From the NCBI GenBank assembly GCA_029882355.1, contig JAOUKV010000025.1, positions 1-42,811 on the forward strand: 42,811 nucleotides of DNA, in the 5' to 3' direction. Below the pieces are notes generated by a model, which did no database searches, was not told the origin of the DNA, and saw only the letters and a list, made by a program, of their open reading frames with translations. Both the position numbers and the translations under genes were made by a program. The DNA comes from Gammaproteobacteria bacterium (GTDB taxonomy: Bacteria > Pseudomonadota > Gammaproteobacteria > SZUA-229). Positions 26,076 through 37,467 of the stretch are shown here, piece by piece. Numbering within the stretch: position 1 is the first letter of the stretch; each line of letters starts with the position of its first letter.

Positions 26076-26592
26076 TATTTTTTTCCTCGAAGTGTTCTTT
26101 GATCATGTCGATAATCAGCAGTGCTGCGCCTAACATGATTGCTGAGTCGGCAATATTAAAAGCTGGCCAGAAACATTGAGCTCCTGTGGATAAATTCCAT
26201 AAAGAAAAACCGGGCAGGCAGGCGTCGGCATGATAATAGTACTGAATAAAATCTATGACGTGACCAAATAAGGCTCGATCGACTAAGTTACCAATAGCTC
26301 CGCCAAGAATTAAAGCCAGGCCAGCGGAAAGTAACTTTTTATCGCTGCCAGTTTGTTTTAACCAGAAAAAAAGAAACAGACTGATGGTCGATGATAGCGC
26401 AATAAAAAACCAGCGTTGCCAACCGCCTGCATCGCTCAGAAAACTAAAGGCCGCGCCTTCGTTGTACATGAGTGTCCAGTTTAAATTGGGTATTGCGGGT
26501 ACAGCTTTGTGAACAACTAATGAGTGTTCAGCAAATTGTTTGGTGATCTGATCTATCACGGCGACAACCACTGTTAACCACAACCAGTTCAT
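26068..26592 (-). CDS. lspA: Lipoprotein signal peptidase
   Basis: The product is a 174-residue inner-membrane aspartyl protease that cleaves prolipoprotein signal peptides (signal peptidase II). It has four membrane segments, with the catalytic aspartates in GNLVDRALFGHVIDFIQ and FNIADSAIM, and the conserved MYNEGAAFSFL box. The ATG lies 9 bases after the ileS stop, and the gene ends inside the fkpB start. A likely client in this window is the lipoprotein encoded at 40312-40953. Confidence 0.95.
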   Translation of the reverse strand: MNWLWLTVVVAVIDQITKQFAEHSLVVHKAVPAIPNLNWTLMYNEGAAFSFLSDAGGWQRWFFIALSSTISLFLFFWLKQTGSDKKLLSAGLALILGGAIGNLVDRALFGHVIDFIQYYYHADACLPGFSLWNLSTGAQCFWPAFNIADSAIMLGAALLIIDMIKEHFEEKNNG

Positions 26593-26601
26593 AATCGTTT
26601 C

Positions 26602-29436
26602 CTAGGCAAAGCGGCGTGTTTCGCCGTCACCAGCTACGTTATCTACACAACGGCCACATAATTCGGGATGTTCGTCGTGTGTGCCAACATCTTCGCGATG
26701 GTGCCAGCAGCGTACACATTTAGTGTGTTTTGATGCTTTTGCGGTGATTTTAATATTGATGCCATTGGCAAGGCCGGCTTCAATGCAATCACCTTTTGCA
26801 TTACTGATATTGTCCACCCTGGCTTCAGAGGTGATAAGGACAAAGCGCAGTTCATCACCGAGTTGGTTTAATTTATTGTAAAGTTCGCCTTCACAGTAGA
26901 TAACAACGTCAGCATCAAGTGATGAGCCAATTTTATTTTCATTGCGCAGTGATTCAAGTTGTTTGCTGACGGCTGATCGAGTTTCAAGAATATCCTGCCA
27001 GAAATCCATGTTCATTGACTCATCGGAAACCAGTGAAAATAAATCCTGGTACCAGCCTTCAAGAAAAATAGATTTTTCGTGGTCACCAGGAATTTGCTTC
27101 CAGATGTCTTCGGCGGTGAAACTTAAGATCGGTGCCATCCAGCGAGACATAGCTTCGATAATATGATGCAGTGCAGTTTGTGCTGAACGACGCGCAACAC
27201 TGTTTTCCTGAGTAGTGTATTGACGGTCTTTAATGACATCAAGATAAAAACCACCAAGATCAACCGAGCAGAAGTTGTGTAGTTTCTGGTAAATTAAATG
27301 GAAGTTATAGTCGTTGTAAGCAGCAATAATTTCTTCCTGCAAGGCTAATGTTTTTGCAACTGCCCAACGATCTAGCGGTAACATATCTTTAGCATCTAGT
27401 TTGTCTTGCGTTGGCTCAAAACCAGTAAGATTGGAAAGCAGAAAACGCGCGGTGTTACGAATGCGTCGATAAGTATCAGCAGATCGATTTAATATTTCAT
27501 CCGATACCGTCATCTCTGCGCTATAGTCGCTACTGGCAACCCACAATCTAAGGATATCTGCGCCCAGCGAGTTAACAATTTTTTGTGGTGGAATAACATT
27601 GCCCAGTGATTTGGACATTTTGTGACCTTTGGCATCAACCGTAAAACCGTGAGTCAAAACACTTTTGTACGGAGCAACACCATTCATCGCGGTTGATGAT
27701 AGCAGCGAAGACTGGAACCAGCCGCGATGCTGGTCAGAACCTTCGAGGTATAAGTCAGCAGGGAAAGGCAGACTGTCGCGTTGCCCAAGAACGCAGGCAT
27801 GGGTGACACCAGAATCAAACCAGACGTCTAATGTATCTGTAGTTTTTTCGTAGTGTTCGGCATCATCACCAATGAACTCACTGGCTTCATGTTCAAACCA
27901 TGCATCGATGCTTTCTTCTTCAATGCGTAAAGCAATGGTTTCTATCAAGGCTTGTGTATCTGGATGTAACTCGCCAGTTTCTTTGTGCACAAACAGCGTG
28001 ATGGGAACGCCCCAGGTGCGCTGTCTTGAAATGCACCAGTCGGGACGGCTCTTGATCATGGTTTCGATACGTGCCTGACCCCAGTCAGGAATCCACTGAG
28101 TTTTTCCTACTTCCTTGAGGGCCTGGTCACGCAGACCATTTTGTTCCATGCTGATAAACCACTGTGGTGTAGCACGGAAAATAATCGGTGTTTTATGACG
28201 CCAGCAACAGGGGTAACTGTGTTGTAGTTTTTCGTGTTTCAGCAGTACACCATTTTCTGACAGTGTTTCAAGAATAACAGCGTTGGCTTTATGTACGTGA
28301 ACACCGGCAAACAATTCAGTATCGGGAAGGAAAACACCATTGCCACCGACCGGGTTATACACTTCTAAACCATAACGATTACCGACGATGTAATCGTCCT
28401 GCCCGTGACCGGGAGCAGTGTGTACCGCGCCAGTACCGGTGTCGGCTGTTACATGGTCGCCGAGAATGATAGGAACCTGTTTATCATAGAAAGGGTGCTG
28501 TAGTAATAAATTCTCCAGCTGCTGACCAATACAGGAACCAAGTACCGTATGCTCTTGAAAAGCGTAACGCTGCAATGCACTTTCTGCCAGAGTTTCTTCG
28601 AGCAGAAGACGTGCAGGTCCATTTTCTGTTGTCACTTGAATCAATTGATAATTGAAATCGGGGTGTAAACAGACCGCCTGGTTAGCAGGCAGTGTCCAGG
28701 GCGTGGTTGTCCAGATGATGGCGGCAACGGAACCTTCACCCTTACCTTCGCAACCACAGGCTTCGAGAATAGCCTGTTCATCAACAGCTTTAAACATAAC
28801 ATCGATGGCAGGAGATTCTTTGTCCTGATATTCGACTTCAGCTTCAGCTAGCGCAGAACCACAATCCAGGCACCAGTGCACGGGTTTGCTGCCTTTATGC
28901 AGGTGGCCTTTTTCTACGATTTTGCCGAGTGAGCGGACGATGTCAGCTTCAAATTTATAGTCCATGGTGAGATAGGGTTTGTCCCAGTCACCGAGCACAC
29001 CGAGGCGAATAAAGTCTTTGCGTTGACCATCAACCTGTTTGGCTGCGTATTCACGACATTTCTGACGAAATGTTTTTGCATCCACTTTGACACCAGCCTT
29101 ACCGATTTTTTTCTCGACCATTAATTCAATCGGCAAACCGTGGCAATCCCAGCCGGGCACATAACGTGCATCAAAACCATCAATGGTTTTACTTTTGATG
29201 ATGATGTCTTTGAGAATTTTATTTACCGCATGACCAATGTGAATGTCACCGTTGGCGTAAGGAGGGCCATCGTGCAATACAAAGGTTGGACGGCCTTTGC
29301 AGGCTTGACGAATTTGTTGGTACAAGCCATCTTCGTCCCAGCTTTTCAGAATCTGTGGTTCGCGGTTGGCGAGATTGCCGCGCATGGGAAAATCAGTCTT
29401 TGGTAAATTCAGTGTTGGCTTGTAGTCGATTGTCAT
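26602..29436 (-). CDS. ileS: Isoleucyl-tRNA synthetase
   Basis: The 944-residue class I synthetase shows the HIGH motif in [17 protein letters not shown] (about 57-73) and the KMSKS motif in [11 protein letters not shown] near 605-615, both intact. The C-terminal zinc site [24 protein letters not shown] has four cysteines. Length and layout match the bacterial enzyme. The preceding gene is ribF, and the run to lspA is the standard gammaproteobacterial order. Confidence 0.97.
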   Translation of the reverse strand: MTIDYKPTLNLPKTDFPMRGNLANREPQILKSWDEDGLYQQIRQACKGRPTFVLHDGPPYANGDIHIGHAVNKILKDIIIKSKTIDGFDARYVPGWDCHGLPIELMVEKKIGKAGVKVDAKTFRQKCREYAAKQVDGQRKDFIRLGVLGDWDKPYLTMDYKFEADIVRSLGKIVEKGHLHKGSKPVHWCLDCGSALAEAEVEYQDKESPAIDVMFKAVDEQAILEACGCEGKGEGSVAAIIWTTTPWTLPANQAVCLHPDFNYQLIQVTTENGPARLLLEETLAESALQRYAFQEHTVLGSCIGQQLENLLLQHPFYDKQVPIILGDHVTADTGTGAVHTAPGHGQDDYIVGNRYGLEVYNPVGGNGVFLPDTELFAGVHVHKANAVILETLSENGVLLKHEKLQHSYPCCWRHKTPIIFRATPQWFISMEQNGLRDQALKEVGKTQWIPDWGQARIETMIKSRPDWCISRQRTWGVPITLFVHKETGELHPDTQALIETIALRIEEESIDAWFEHEASEFIGDDAEHYEKTTDTLDVWFDSGVTHACVLGQRDSLPFPADLYLEGSDQHRGWFQSSLLSSTAMNGVAPYKSVLTHGFTVDAKGHKMSKSLGNVIPPQKIVNSLGADILRLWVASSDYSAEMTVSDEILNRSADTYRRIRNTARFLLSNLTGFEPTQDKLDAKDMLPLDRWAVAKTLALQEEIIAAYNDYNFHLIYQKLHNFCSVDLGGFYLDVIKDRQYTTQENSVARRSAQTALHHIIEAMSRWMAPILSFTAEDIWKQIPGDHEKSIFLEGWYQDLFSLVSDESMNMDFWQDILETRSAVSKQLESLRNENKIGSSLDADVVIYCEGELYNKLNQLGDELRFVLITSEARVDNISNAKGDCIEAGLANGINIKITAKASKHTKCVRCWHHREDVGTHDEHPELCGRCVDNVAGDGETRRFA

Positions 29437-29456
29437 GTTGTCTTGATGTAAAAAGT

Positions 29457-30407
29457 TTATTTGTTGTTTGTTAAGCCGTGAAATTCACGTGCCTTATGGC
29501 AATCAAGCTGAATCTGGTTTTTGAGGTCATCAAAAGACTCAAATTTTTCTTCATCACGTATTTTATGGTGAAAGGCGATACAGACATTTTGCCCGTAAAT
29601 ATCCTTATTGAAGTCGAATAAATGAACTTCGAGCTGTACGCGTATTCCGTCTACGGTCGGTCGTCGTCCGACGTTGGCAATGCCTTTCACAGTGCCCAAT
29701 GTACTGGAATGCATGGTAACAGAATATACCCCATATAGTGGGGTGCTTGGGCGATGTAGATGAATATTTGCTGTTGGAAATCCGATGGTGCGGCCACGTT
29801 TGTCACCATGCGCCACACGACCACAGATTTGATAGGGTCTTCCCAGCATCTTTTTTGTGGCATCGAGCTGGTTTTCGATTAATGCGTTGCGGATGCGAGT
29901 GCTGCTAACACGGGTCTCGTCAATATGGTGGGTTGATAATGTTGCCACTTCAAAACCATATTTGGCACCGTATTCCTGTAGTAACGAAAGATTTCCCTTT
30001 CGGTCACGCCCAAACTGGAAATCGTCGCCAATAACCAGTGCCTTAATGGCGAGTGCATCAATAAGTATTTTTTCAATGAATTCAGCTGCAGTCATTGAAG
30101 AAAGTTCTTTATTGAATTTCATCAGTAACAGATAGTCAGGGCAAAGCACCGGTGAATAACTGGCCAGCGCGACAAGTTTGTCACGGGTGTTCATCAGGCG
30201 AGGTCGATTATGATCGCTGGAAAAGAATTCGTGCGGTAGCGGGTCAAAACTCATCAGGCAGCGTTTAGCATGATGTTTGTCCGCAATCTCAGTCAGTAAT
30301 TTGAGCAAAGCTTGATGGCCAAGGTGTATACCATCGAAGTTACCAATGGTTAGAGCGCAGCCTTTGTGTTTTGGCTTTAAATTGTGGAATCCGCGAATTA
30401 AATGCAT
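29457..30407 (-). CDS. ribF: Bifunctional riboflavin kinase / FAD synthetase
   Basis: The product is 316 residues. The N-terminal FAD synthetase half has [14 protein letters not shown] (about 22-35) and SSTRIRNAL; the C-terminal riboflavin kinase half has [20 protein letters not shown] and FNKDIYGQ. It makes FMN and FAD, which Sqr and ThiO in this window need. The ATG begins two bases after the murJ stop, so the genes are cotranscribed. Confidence 0.96.
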   Translation of the reverse strand: MHLIRGFHNLKPKHKGCALTIGNFDGIHLGHQALLKLLTEIADKHHAKRCLMSFDPLPHEFFSSDHNRPRLMNTRDKLVALASYSPVLCPDYLLLMKFNKELSSMTAAEFIEKILIDALAIKALVIGDDFQFGRDRKGNLSLLQEYGAKYGFEVATLSTHHIDETRVSSTRIRNALIENQLDATKKMLGRPYQICGRVAHGDKRGRTIGFPTANIHLHRPSTPLYGVYSVTMHSSTLGTVKGIANVGRRPTVDGIRVQLEVHLFDFNKDIYGQNVCIAFHHKIRDEEKFESFDDLKNQIQLDCHKAREFHGLTNNK

Positions 30408-30409
30408 GC

Positions 30410-31966
30410 TTAAGATTGTTTCAACTGAGTAGGCCGCAAGCCTGTCAGAAATAGTGTTGCAAAGTAAACCAGTATGGCCAGAGCAATGATGCCAGTAATG
30501 TGACTGATTCGATCAGGAATAGCCCATTCTGTCCATTGTGTTAATTCAGGAGTGATCAGTGAAATGACAAAGGCCATGGTGATACCGGCGATTGTAATCT
30601 GCGCAAACAACTTAACCCAGCCTTTAATAGGTCGAAATACGTCTGCTTTGCGTAATCCACGATAGAGCATAAAGGCGTTCAAATATGCCGAACAGCTGGT
30701 GGCCAGTGCCAGGCCGACGTGGGGGGCTTCATAGTTATACATCACCAGAGGTACGACGAATAAAACATTGAGGCCCATGTTGCTGATCATGGCGATGATA
30801 CCGATGCGTACCGGTGTTTTAGTATCCTGACGGGCATAGAAACCGGGCGCTAATATCTTGATCAGAATGAAAGCGGGCAGGCCAGCGATATAAGCCATCA
30901 GGCTCAGGCTGGCGAGATAGGTATCGGAGGATGTAAATTCACCATACTGAAATAATGATGCCAATACAGGTCCGGCGAGCATGAACAGGCCAATGCAGGC
31001 AGGTATGGCGATGATAAACACTAATCGTGTTGCCCAGTTCAATGTTTGATTGAACTCATCGGCTGAGTCACGGGCATGTTGTTTGGATAAGGCGGGCAAA
31101 ATCACGGTAGCGATGGCGATGCCAAATATACCGAGCGGAAACTCAAGCAGTCGATCTGAGTAGTACAACCAGCTGACACTGCCTGCGACCAGGAAAGAGG
31201 CGATAACGGTATCGAGTAATAAATTAATTTGAGCTACCGATGAACCAATGATGGCAGGTACCATCAGTTTAAGTATTTTTGTTACACCGTCATGATGATG
31301 CTTGAATTGAGGCCTTGGGATTAGGCCGAGTTGTTTCAGAAAAGGCAGCTGAAATAAAAATTGTAAAAAACCTGCCAGCGCCACGCCCCAGGCCAGTGCC
31401 ATCAATGGCTCTTCAAGCATAGGTGATAGCCAGAAGGCGGCGGCGATCATGCAGAGGTTAAGCAAGACCGGTGTGAAAGCCGGCACAGAAAACTGATTAA
31501 AGCTATTAAGAATGCCGCCAGCGAAGGCCACCAGTGAAATAAAGAAAAGATAAGAGAAAGTAATGCTCAGCATCTCAGCGGTCAGCTGGAAGCGGTCAGG
31601 GTCATCATGGAAGCCAGGTGCAAATAACCAGACCAGCGCTGGTGCTGCAACAGATCCGATGAGGGTGATCAATAACAGGATGCCGCCAAGTTTGCCGGCG
31701 ACATGGTTGATCAGGTCTTGCAGTTCTTTGCGACTGCGTTTTTCTTTGTATTCAGAAAAAACCGGTACAAATGATTGTGAGAAAGCGCCTTCTGCAAAAA
31801 GACGGCGCATAAAATTAGGGATTTTAAAGGCGACCAGAAAAGCATCGGTGCCACCACTGGCACCAAAAAGTGTTGCCAGCGTGATATCTCGCAGCAAACC
31901 GAAAATTCGTGAAAGCAGGGTCATGCTACCCACAACAAGTGAGGATTGCAGTAATTTGGCGCTCAG
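30410..31966 (-). CDS. murJ: Lipid II flippase MurJ, probable CTG start
   Basis: The product is about 518 residues with some 14 membrane helices (MATE/MVF fold). Conserved pieces include LLSRIFGLLRDI near the N-terminus and LRRLFAEGAFSQSFVPVF around residues 50-70. The first ATG or GTG in frame (31933) would cut off the usual MurJ N-terminus. Reading back to CTG 31966 restores SAKLLQSSLVVGSMTLLSR, which fits other MurJ proteins, and AAGGA (31975-31979) is placed 8 bases before that CTG. A six-codon reading frame starting at ATG 31984 ends in a TGA overlapping the CTG. It flips lipid II for peptidoglycan synthesis. Confidence 0.93.
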   Translation of the reverse strand: MSAKLLQSSLVVGSMTLLSRIFGLLRDITLATLFGASGGTDAFLVAFKIPNFMRRLFAEGAFSQSFVPVFSEYKEKRSRKELQDLINHVAGKLGGILLLITLIGSVAAPALVWLFAPGFHDDPDRFQLTAEMLSITFSYLFFISLVAFAGGILNSFNQFSVPAFTPVLLNLCMIAAAFWLSPMLEEPLMALAWGVALAGFLQFLFQLPFLKQLGLIPRPQFKHHHDGVTKILKLMVPAIIGSSVAQINLLLDTVIASFLVAGSVSWLYYSDRLLEFPLGIFGIAIATVILPALSKQHARDSADEFNQTLNWATRLVFIIAIPACIGLFMLAGPVLASLFQYGEFTSSDTYLASLSLMAYIAGLPAFILIKILAPGFYARQDTKTPVRIGIIAMISNMGLNVLFVVPLVMYNYEAPHVGLALATSCSAYLNAFMLYRGLRKADVFRPIKGWVKLFAQITIAGITMAFVISLITPELTQWTEWAIPDRISHITGIIALAILVYFATLFLTGLRPTQLKQS

Positions 31967-32043
31967 TTTAGTTGTCCTTTCATGGTGTAATGGTCGTTTT
32001 TACTAAAATCTGTATGTTAATAGGGCATTCTATCGAATTTTGG

Positions 32044-32072
32044 TTGACAAAACCGATGAAAACTGGCAATTT
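32044..32072 (+). promoter_or_regulatory. Candidate promoter of rpsT
   Basis: A perfect -35 box TTGACA (32044-32049) is followed after 17 bases by a weak -10 candidate CAATTT (32067-32072). It lies in the 140-base gap between the divergent murJ and rpsT genes. The -10 assignment is uncertain. Confidence 0.4.
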
Positions 32073-32106
32073 ACGCGCTCTTTTTTAGATAGACAGGTCT
32101 TTATTC

Positions 32107-32367
32107 GTGGCAAATTCAGCATCATCAAAAAAACGCGCTCGTCAAGCAGTGGTTCGTCGTACTCGTAACGTGGGCGATCGTTCAATGATGCGCACAACAA
32201 TCAAGAAAGTTTATTACGCAATTGAAGCAGGTGATAAGTCAGCCGCCGAAACAGCGTATAAAGAAGCTTGTCCAGTTATCGATCGTATTGCAGGCAAAGG
32301 TCTTATTCACAAGAATAAAGCCGCTCGTCATAAGAGCAGAATGAACAATAACATTCGCAGCATGTAA
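32107..32367 (+). CDS. rpsT: 30S ribosomal protein S20
   Basis: The 86-residue basic protein binds 16S rRNA. The N-terminus [20 protein letters not shown] and the C-terminal [14 protein letters not shown] are characteristic of S20. The start is GTG at 32107, as is often seen for rpsT with a non-ATG start. It diverges from murJ, the standard arrangement, and is followed by a bidirectional terminator shared with proB. Confidence 0.97.
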   Translation: MANSASSKKRARQAVVRRTRNVGDRSMMRTTIKKVYYAIEAGDKSAAETAYKEACPVIDRIAGKGLIHKNKAARHKSRMNNNIRSM

Positions 32368-32382
32368 GTCAGTCTTGCATGA

Positions 32383-32418
32383 GCAATAAAAAGCCGGTTT
32401 ATGCCGGTTTTTTATTGC
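32383..32418. terminator. Bidirectional terminator between rpsT and proB
   Basis: GCAATAAAAA at 32383-32392 pairs with TTTTTATTGC at 32409-32418, enclosing CCGG-TTTATG-CCGG. The A run and T run give a U tract in both directions, fitting two convergent genes. Confidence 0.88.
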
Positions 32419-32439
32419 ATGCTATCTTTTCAAAAAAAA

Positions 32440-33555
32440 CTAAAGCAGCACCAGGTTGTCTCGATGAATCAGCTCGGCTTCATCAACATATCCCAATAGT
32501 TTTTCAATCTCAATACTGGCCTTGCCTTTGATGAGGTCTACTTCCGAAGATTTATAATTTATCAACCCACGAGCAATCTCATGACCATCAGTGTTTAGAC
32601 AGCTAACCACGTCGCCACGTTGAAACTGGCCAGAGATTTTGCTAACGCCGACTGCAAGTAGGCTGCTTTTGCTCAAGGCGGCGCAGGCGCCGGTATCAAG
32701 TGTCAGGCTGCCTTGTACTTTAAGTTGATTTGCCAGCCACTGTTTACGGGTAGCGATGGGGCTGTTATCGGCAGTTAGTAGCGTACCCAATGTTTCACTA
32801 CGTGCAACCTTGAGCAATACGTCTTCTTCTGCACCCGAAGCAATGAGCGTCGCCGCGCCAGATCTCGCCGCACGTTGCGCAGCGGTAATTTTGGTGCGCA
32901 TGCCGCCGCAACCGAGAAGGCCGCCGTCACCGGCAACCTCAAGCAGCTCAGGATTGGAGGCGTGCGAGCTGGAAATGAGTTCGGCATCGCTATGGCTTCT
33001 AGGGTCTTTGTTGTAGACGCCCTGCTGGTCGGTGAGAATAATCACCGCATCGGCTTCAACAAGATTGGCGACCAGTGCTGCCAGCGTGTCGTTATCACCA
33101 AAACGAATTTCTTCGGTAGCAACGGTATCATTTTCGTTGATGATAGGAATCGCGCCCAGCGAAAGCAATGTACGTAAGGTGCTGCGTGCATTCAGGTAGC
33201 GTTGTCGGTCAGATAAATCTTCGTGCGTCAGCAGTACCTGAGCAGTATGAATCTTGTGTTGCTGGAAGCAGGATTCAAATTGCTGAATTAGGCCCATTTG
33301 TCCAAGCGCAGCGGCGGCCTGTAGATTGTGCAAAGCACGTGGGCGTTTTGTCCAGCCCATTCTGGCCATGCCCTCGGCAACCGCGCCGGATGAGACCAAT
33401 ACAATTTCTTTACCTTGATTGCGTAGCTCGGCAATTTGCTGTGCCCAGCCCTGCATGGCTTTAGTGTCAAGTCCCTGACCTTCGTTGGTAATCAGTGAAC
33501 TACCAATTTTGATAACCCAGCGTTTCGATTCAGCCAGTGCCTTCCTGTCAGTCAT
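32440..33555 (-). CDS. proB: Glutamate 5-kinase
   Basis: The 371-residue product catalyses the first step of proline synthesis. The N-terminal amino-acid kinase domain has [13 protein letters not shown] (about 14-26), [18 protein letters not shown] and [12 protein letters not shown], and the C-terminal PUA domain (about 278-365) is present. ProB is normally inhibited by proline. The gene overlaps the end of obgE by 8 bases, which is the common obgE-proB order. Confidence 0.96.
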   Translation of the reverse strand: MTDRKALAESKRWVIKIGSSLITNEGQGLDTKAMQGWAQQIAELRNQGKEIVLVSSGAVAEGMARMGWTKRPRALHNLQAAAALGQMGLIQQFESCFQQHKIHTAQVLLTHEDLSDRQRYLNARSTLRTLLSLGAIPIINENDTVATEEIRFGDNDTLAALVANLVEADAVIILTDQQGVYNKDPRSHSDAELISSSHASNPELLEVAGDGGLLGCGGMRTKITAAQRAARSGAATLIASGAEEDVLLKVARSETLGTLLTADNSPIATRKQWLANQLKVQGSLTLDTGACAALSKSSLLAVGVSKISGQFQRGDVVSCLNTDGHEIARGLINYKSSEVDLIKGKASIEIEKLLGYVDEAELIHRDNLVLL

Positions 33556-34561
33556 CGTCGTGTTCCAGATGCTTCATAATATCGTAGACAATCTCCTGGG
33601 TACCTACTTTAGTCAATGCAGACATGGTGTAAACAGGGCCTGTCCAGTTCAGTGAATCAGTGATTTCTTTTACTTTTAGTGCTAATTCATCGGCTGGTAG
33701 AAGGTCAGTTTTATTAATCACCAACCAGCGTTCTTTTTCAAAGAGATCCTTGCTGTATTTTTCAAGTTCAATCAGAATTTTTTTGGCGTCATCAACCGGG
33801 TCGCTCTGACCAAAGGGTGCAACATCAACAATATGCAGCAAAAGGCTGGTGCGAGACAAGTGCTTGAGGAATTGAATACCCAGGCCTGCACCATCAGAAG
33901 CGCCTTCGATCAAACCTGGAATATCAGCGACTACGAAGCTCTGATAATTACCGACGCGTACCACACCGAGATTCGGCGCGAGCGTAGTGAAGGGGTAATT
34001 GGCTACTTTAGGTGTGGCTGCCGAGACGGCGCGAATAAAGGTGGATTTGCCAGCGTTGGGCATGCCTAGCAGGCCAACATCAGCTAGCACTTTAAGCTCA
34101 AGCCTTAAGTGTCGGCGTTCACCAGGTGTGCCGGGTGTGCATTTACGAGGTGCCTGATTAATGGAGCTCTTAAAGCGTATATTGCCCAGCCCATGCCAGC
34201 CGCCTTGCGCAACCTTGATTTTTTGTTCGTGTTCGACAATGTCGCCCAGCTGCTCGCCAGTATCATCATCAAAAACAAGTGTGCCAACGGGAACACGAAC
34301 TAGCAGATCGTCACCACCATGGCCTGTCATACCTTGACCAGAACCTTTTTTACCAGCATCGGAAGTGTAAGTACGGATGTGGCGAAAGTCAGCCAGGGTA
34401 TTTAGGCCTTCATCGCCGACGAGATAGACATCACCGCCATCACCGCCGTCACCACCATCGGGGCCACCACGGGGAATAAATTTTTCACGACGAAAGCTGG
34501 CGACGCCATTGCCGCCATCGCCAGCGATTACTTTGATTTTGACTTCGTCGATAAAGCTCAT
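33548..34561 (-). CDS. obgE: GTPase Obg (CgtA)
   Basis: The 337-residue product has the glycine-rich Obg fold at the N-terminus ([21 protein letters not shown] near 28-48). The G domain follows with [10 protein letters not shown] (G1), [16 protein letters not shown] (G3) and NKTDLLP (G4). It acts in 50S ribosome assembly and stringent-response coupling. The usual acidic C-terminal extension is short (EHDDD). It follows rplU-rpmA, but a terminator lies between, so it may have its own promoter as well as readthrough. Confidence 0.96.
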   Translation of the reverse strand: MSFIDEVKIKVIAGDGGNGVASFRREKFIPRGGPDGGDGGDGGDVYLVGDEGLNTLADFRHIRTYTSDAGKKGSGQGMTGHGGDDLLVRVPVGTLVFDDDTGEQLGDIVEHEQKIKVAQGGWHGLGNIRFKSSINQAPRKCTPGTPGERRHLRLELKVLADVGLLGMPNAGKSTFIRAVSAATPKVANYPFTTLAPNLGVVRVGNYQSFVVADIPGLIEGASDGAGLGIQFLKHLSRTSLLLHIVDVAPFGQSDPVDDAKKILIELEKYSKDLFEKERWLVINKTDLLPADELALKVKEITDSLNWTGPVYTMSALTKVGTQEIVYDIMKHLEHDDD

Positions 34562-34623
34562 GATGTTGACCGTTCAGTAAAAACTGATGTGAGTATAGCT
34601 ATTTACTAGCTTTATTTGCGTAA

Positions 34624-34652
34624 AAAAAAAGCCCCTAAGCGGGGCTTTTTTT
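34624..34652 (-). terminator. Rho-independent terminator after rpmA
   Basis: GCCCC (34631-34635) pairs with GGGGC (34641-34645) around TAAGC, flanked by nine A on the left and seven T on the right. Read leftward from rpmA it ends in a long U tract. It separates rplU-rpmA from obgE-proB, probably as an attenuator of readthrough. Confidence 0.9.
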
Positions 34653-34675
34653 CACAAAACTGTAATGAAATCGCC

Positions 34676-34933
34676 TTATGCAGGGATGATATTAACAGTT
34701 CTACGTTTTCTTGGTCCGCTTATGGTGAAGTTGACGTGACCATCTGCCTTAGCAAATAAAGTGTGGTCACGACCCATGCCCATGTTGTCGCCAGCATGAA
34801 ACTTAGTGCCGCGTTGACGAACAATGATGTTGCCGGCTTTAACTACTTCGCCACCAAATTTTTTCACGCCAAGTCGCTTGGCTTCTGAATCTCTACCGTT
34901 TCTGGTACTACCGGCCGCTTTCTTATGTGCCAT
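34676..34933 (-). CDS. rpmA: 50S ribosomal protein L27
   Basis: The 85-residue product has the N-terminus [27 protein letters not shown], the highly conserved L27 tail that reaches the peptidyl-transferase centre, here without the cleavable extension found in Firmicutes. AGGAGT lies 9 bases before the ATG. It is cotranscribed with rplU 31 bases upstream and is followed by a strong terminator. Confidence 0.97.
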   Translation of the reverse strand: MAHKKAAGSTRNGRDSEAKRLGVKKFGGEVVKAGNIIVRQRGTKFHAGDNMGMGRDHTLFAKADGHVNFTISGPRKRRTVNIIPA

Positions 34934-34964
34934 GGTGAATGACTCCTATAAATTTTTATTAAAA

Positions 34965-35276
34965 CTAACCGGCAATGCCAGTTACTTCAATTTCAGTATA
35001 TGACTGACGGTGACCAGTACATTTCTGATGGTGTTTACGACGTTTAAATTTCATGATCGTCACTTTTTCACCGCGACCATGTGATTTAACAACAACAGTC
35101 ACTTTTCCGCCTTCAACAAGCGGTGTGCCAATGTTCACTTTGTCGCCATCGGCGATCATAAGCACTTTGTCTAATTCGACAGAAGCGCCTTCTTCAGCGT
35201 CTAATTTCTCAACGCGAAGAAATTCGCCCTGAGTAACTCTATACTGTTTTCCACCTGTGCTGACTACAGCGTACAT
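34965..35276 (-). CDS. rplU: 50S ribosomal protein L21
   Basis: The 103-residue product begins [14 protein letters not shown] and contains [23 protein letters not shown], both diagnostic of L21. It is the first gene of rplU-rpmA. A strong promoter lies about 40 to 65 bases upstream. The gene diverges from ispB, as in many gammaproteobacteria. Confidence 0.97.
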   Translation of the reverse strand: MYAVVSTGGKQYRVTQGEFLRVEKLDAEEGASVELDKVLMIADGDKVNIGTPLVEGGKVTVVVKSHGRGEKVTIMKFKRRKHHQKCTGHRQSYTEIEVTGIAG

Positions 35277-35312
35277 GGTGTTTCTCCAAAATCGTTGACA
35301 GAAAGGGCGCAG

Positions 35313-35341
35313 ATTGTACCGGCAACATAGCCTCGTGGCAA
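35313..35341 (-). promoter_or_regulatory. Sigma-70 promoter of rplU-rpmA
   Basis: On the reverse strand TTGCCA (35341-35336) is followed after exactly 17 bases by TACAAT (35318-35313). Both boxes differ from consensus by one base. Transcription would start near 35306, giving a leader of about 30 bases. Confidence 0.75.
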
Positions 35342-35412
35342 GGGTGTAGGTGCGCTAAAAGCGAATATTTTTGATAAAGGCGACATATATCCAGTGTTTA
35401 TAGCGAGGGAAC

Positions 35413-35442
35413 TTGACACTATAGGCTTCAGCTACATAGGAT
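35413..35442 (+). promoter_or_regulatory. Candidate promoter of ispB
   Basis: TTGACA (35413-35418), an 18-base spacer and TAGGAT (35437-35442) form a plausible pair ahead of ispB. The -35 box is perfect and the -10 box matches four of six positions. Confidence 0.5.
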
Positions 35443-35474
35443 GTGCACTATTTTAAATGATTTATGGTATTTAA

Positions 35475-36470
35475 GTGTCTGAAAACAAGCCCGATTCCAA
35501 CTTAATCATCCAGCCGGTGATTGAGCTTTGTCAGAGCGATATGGAAGCGGTCAACGAAGTTATTCGTCAGCGATTAAGTTCAGAGGTCGCCCTGGTGAAT
35601 CAGCTTGGTCACTACATTATAGATTCTGGCGGTAAACGACTGCGCCCCATGCTGGCAGTGTTGACTGCTCGTGCTTATGGTTATGTAGGTGACAAGCATC
35701 AGCTGCTAGCCGCCATCGTGGAATTTATTCATACCGCGACACTATTGCATGACGATGTGGTCGATGAGTCAGATATGCGTCGTGGTCAGGAAACAGCGAA
35801 TGCATTGTTTGGTGATGCGGCCAGCGTGCTGGTTGGCGACTTCCTGTATTCAAGAGCTTTTGAAATGATGGTGGATGTGAATAGCATGCGGGTCATGGAA
35901 ATAATGGCGCAGACCACTAATGTGATTGCCGAGGGCGAGGTTATGCAATTACTCAACGTGCATGACGCGGAAACCACCGAAGCCCGTTATAGAGAAGTAA
36001 TTCACTGTAAAACGGCCAAATTATTTGAAGCAGCAACACGGTTGGGTGCGGTGCTGTGTAATCGACCTCAGGACGAAGAAGAAGCTATCGCCCGTTATGG
36101 AATACATTTAGGTGCAGCTTTTCAGTTGATCGATGACGTTCTTGATTACAGTTCTAGTAGTGAAGATATGGGTAAAAACGTGGGCGATGATCTGGCCGAA
36201 GGCAAACCCACCTTACCACTGATTTATGCTATGGAGCAGGGTAATAAAGCGCAGTCTGATTTAATACGTAAAGCCATCGAGCAGGGTGGGTACGATATGA
36301 TCGATGAGGTGCAGGCTATAATTAAGGAAACTGGTGCGCTGGATTACACGCGTAGCGTGGCTCAGGAAGAAGCGGATAAGGCAATTGAGCAACTGGCGCA
36401 TTTGCCAGAGTCTGAATACAAGCAGGCACTTGAGATATTGGCCTTGTTTTCTGTGCAGCGTAAAGCCTGA
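35475..36470 (+). CDS. ispB: Polyprenyl (octaprenyl) diphosphate synthase
   Basis: The 331-residue trans-prenyltransferase makes the long isoprenoid tail of ubiquinone. It shows the first aspartate-rich motif in LLHDDVVDESDMRRG (about 91-105) and the second in QLIDDVLDY near 217-225. The start is GTG at 35475; no earlier in-frame ATG exists. Chain length cannot be read with certainty. It supplies the quinone pool that Sqr reduces. Confidence 0.94.
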   Translation: MSENKPDSNLIIQPVIELCQSDMEAVNEVIRQRLSSEVALVNQLGHYIIDSGGKRLRPMLAVLTARAYGYVGDKHQLLAAIVEFIHTATLLHDDVVDESDMRRGQETANALFGDAASVLVGDFLYSRAFEMMVDVNSMRVMEIMAQTTNVIAEGEVMQLLNVHDAETTEARYREVIHCKTAKLFEAATRLGAVLCNRPQDEEEAIARYGIHLGAAFQLIDDVLDYSSSSEDMGKNVGDDLAEGKPTLPLIYAMEQGNKAQSDLIRKAIEQGGYDMIDEVQAIIKETGALDYTRSVAQEEADKAIEQLAHLPESEYKQALEILALFSVQRKA

Positions 36471-36489
36471 TTTCATCAGGTCGACAAGC

Positions 36490-36498
36490 TGCTATAAT
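36490..36498 (+). promoter_or_regulatory. Extended -10 promoter of gmk-rpoZ-spoT
   Basis: TGC immediately before a perfect TATAAT (36493-36498) makes an extended -10 element. No good -35 box lies 16-18 bases upstream, as expected for this promoter class. Transcription would start near 36505, about 23 bases before the gmk start. Confidence 0.7.
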
Positions 36499-36509
36499 GC
36501 CGAGCTTAG

Positions 36510-37151
<642 letters not shown>

Positions 37152-37187
37152 TGGTTTTTTTAGATATTATTGGAGTATGAATTTATT

Positions 37188-37448
37188 ATGGCTCGTTTAA
37201 CCGTAGAAGATTGCCTGGATTATGTAGATAACCGATTTGATTTGGTATTGGTTGCAACGCGTCGTGCGCGTCAGCTTGCCATGGGTGCAGACCCTTTATT
37301 GCCAGTGGAAAACGACAAGCCAACTGTATTGGCTTTACGCGAAATTGCAGAAAACCTAATTAATGATGAAGTGCTGGAAGGAGCCGTTATACGTCAGGAT
37401 GATGTCGAAGCATTGATTGAAGGGGATTTGCAGGGTTTCGACAAATAG
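37188..37448 (+). CDS. rpoZ: RNA polymerase omega subunit
   Basis: The 86-residue product begins [32 protein letters not shown], the conserved omega sequence with the ppGpp site 1 contact region at the N-terminus. The ATG at 37188 matches other RpoZ starts; a further six codons are open upstream. GGAG lies about 12 bases before it. It is placed between gmk and spoT as in Escherichia coli. Confidence 0.96.
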   Translation: MARLTVEDCLDYVDNRFDLVLVATRRARQLAMGADPLLPVENDKPTVLALREIAENLINDEVLEGAVIRQDDVEALIEGDLQGFDK

Positions 37449-37467
37449 TATCGATGGTTAAATCGTC

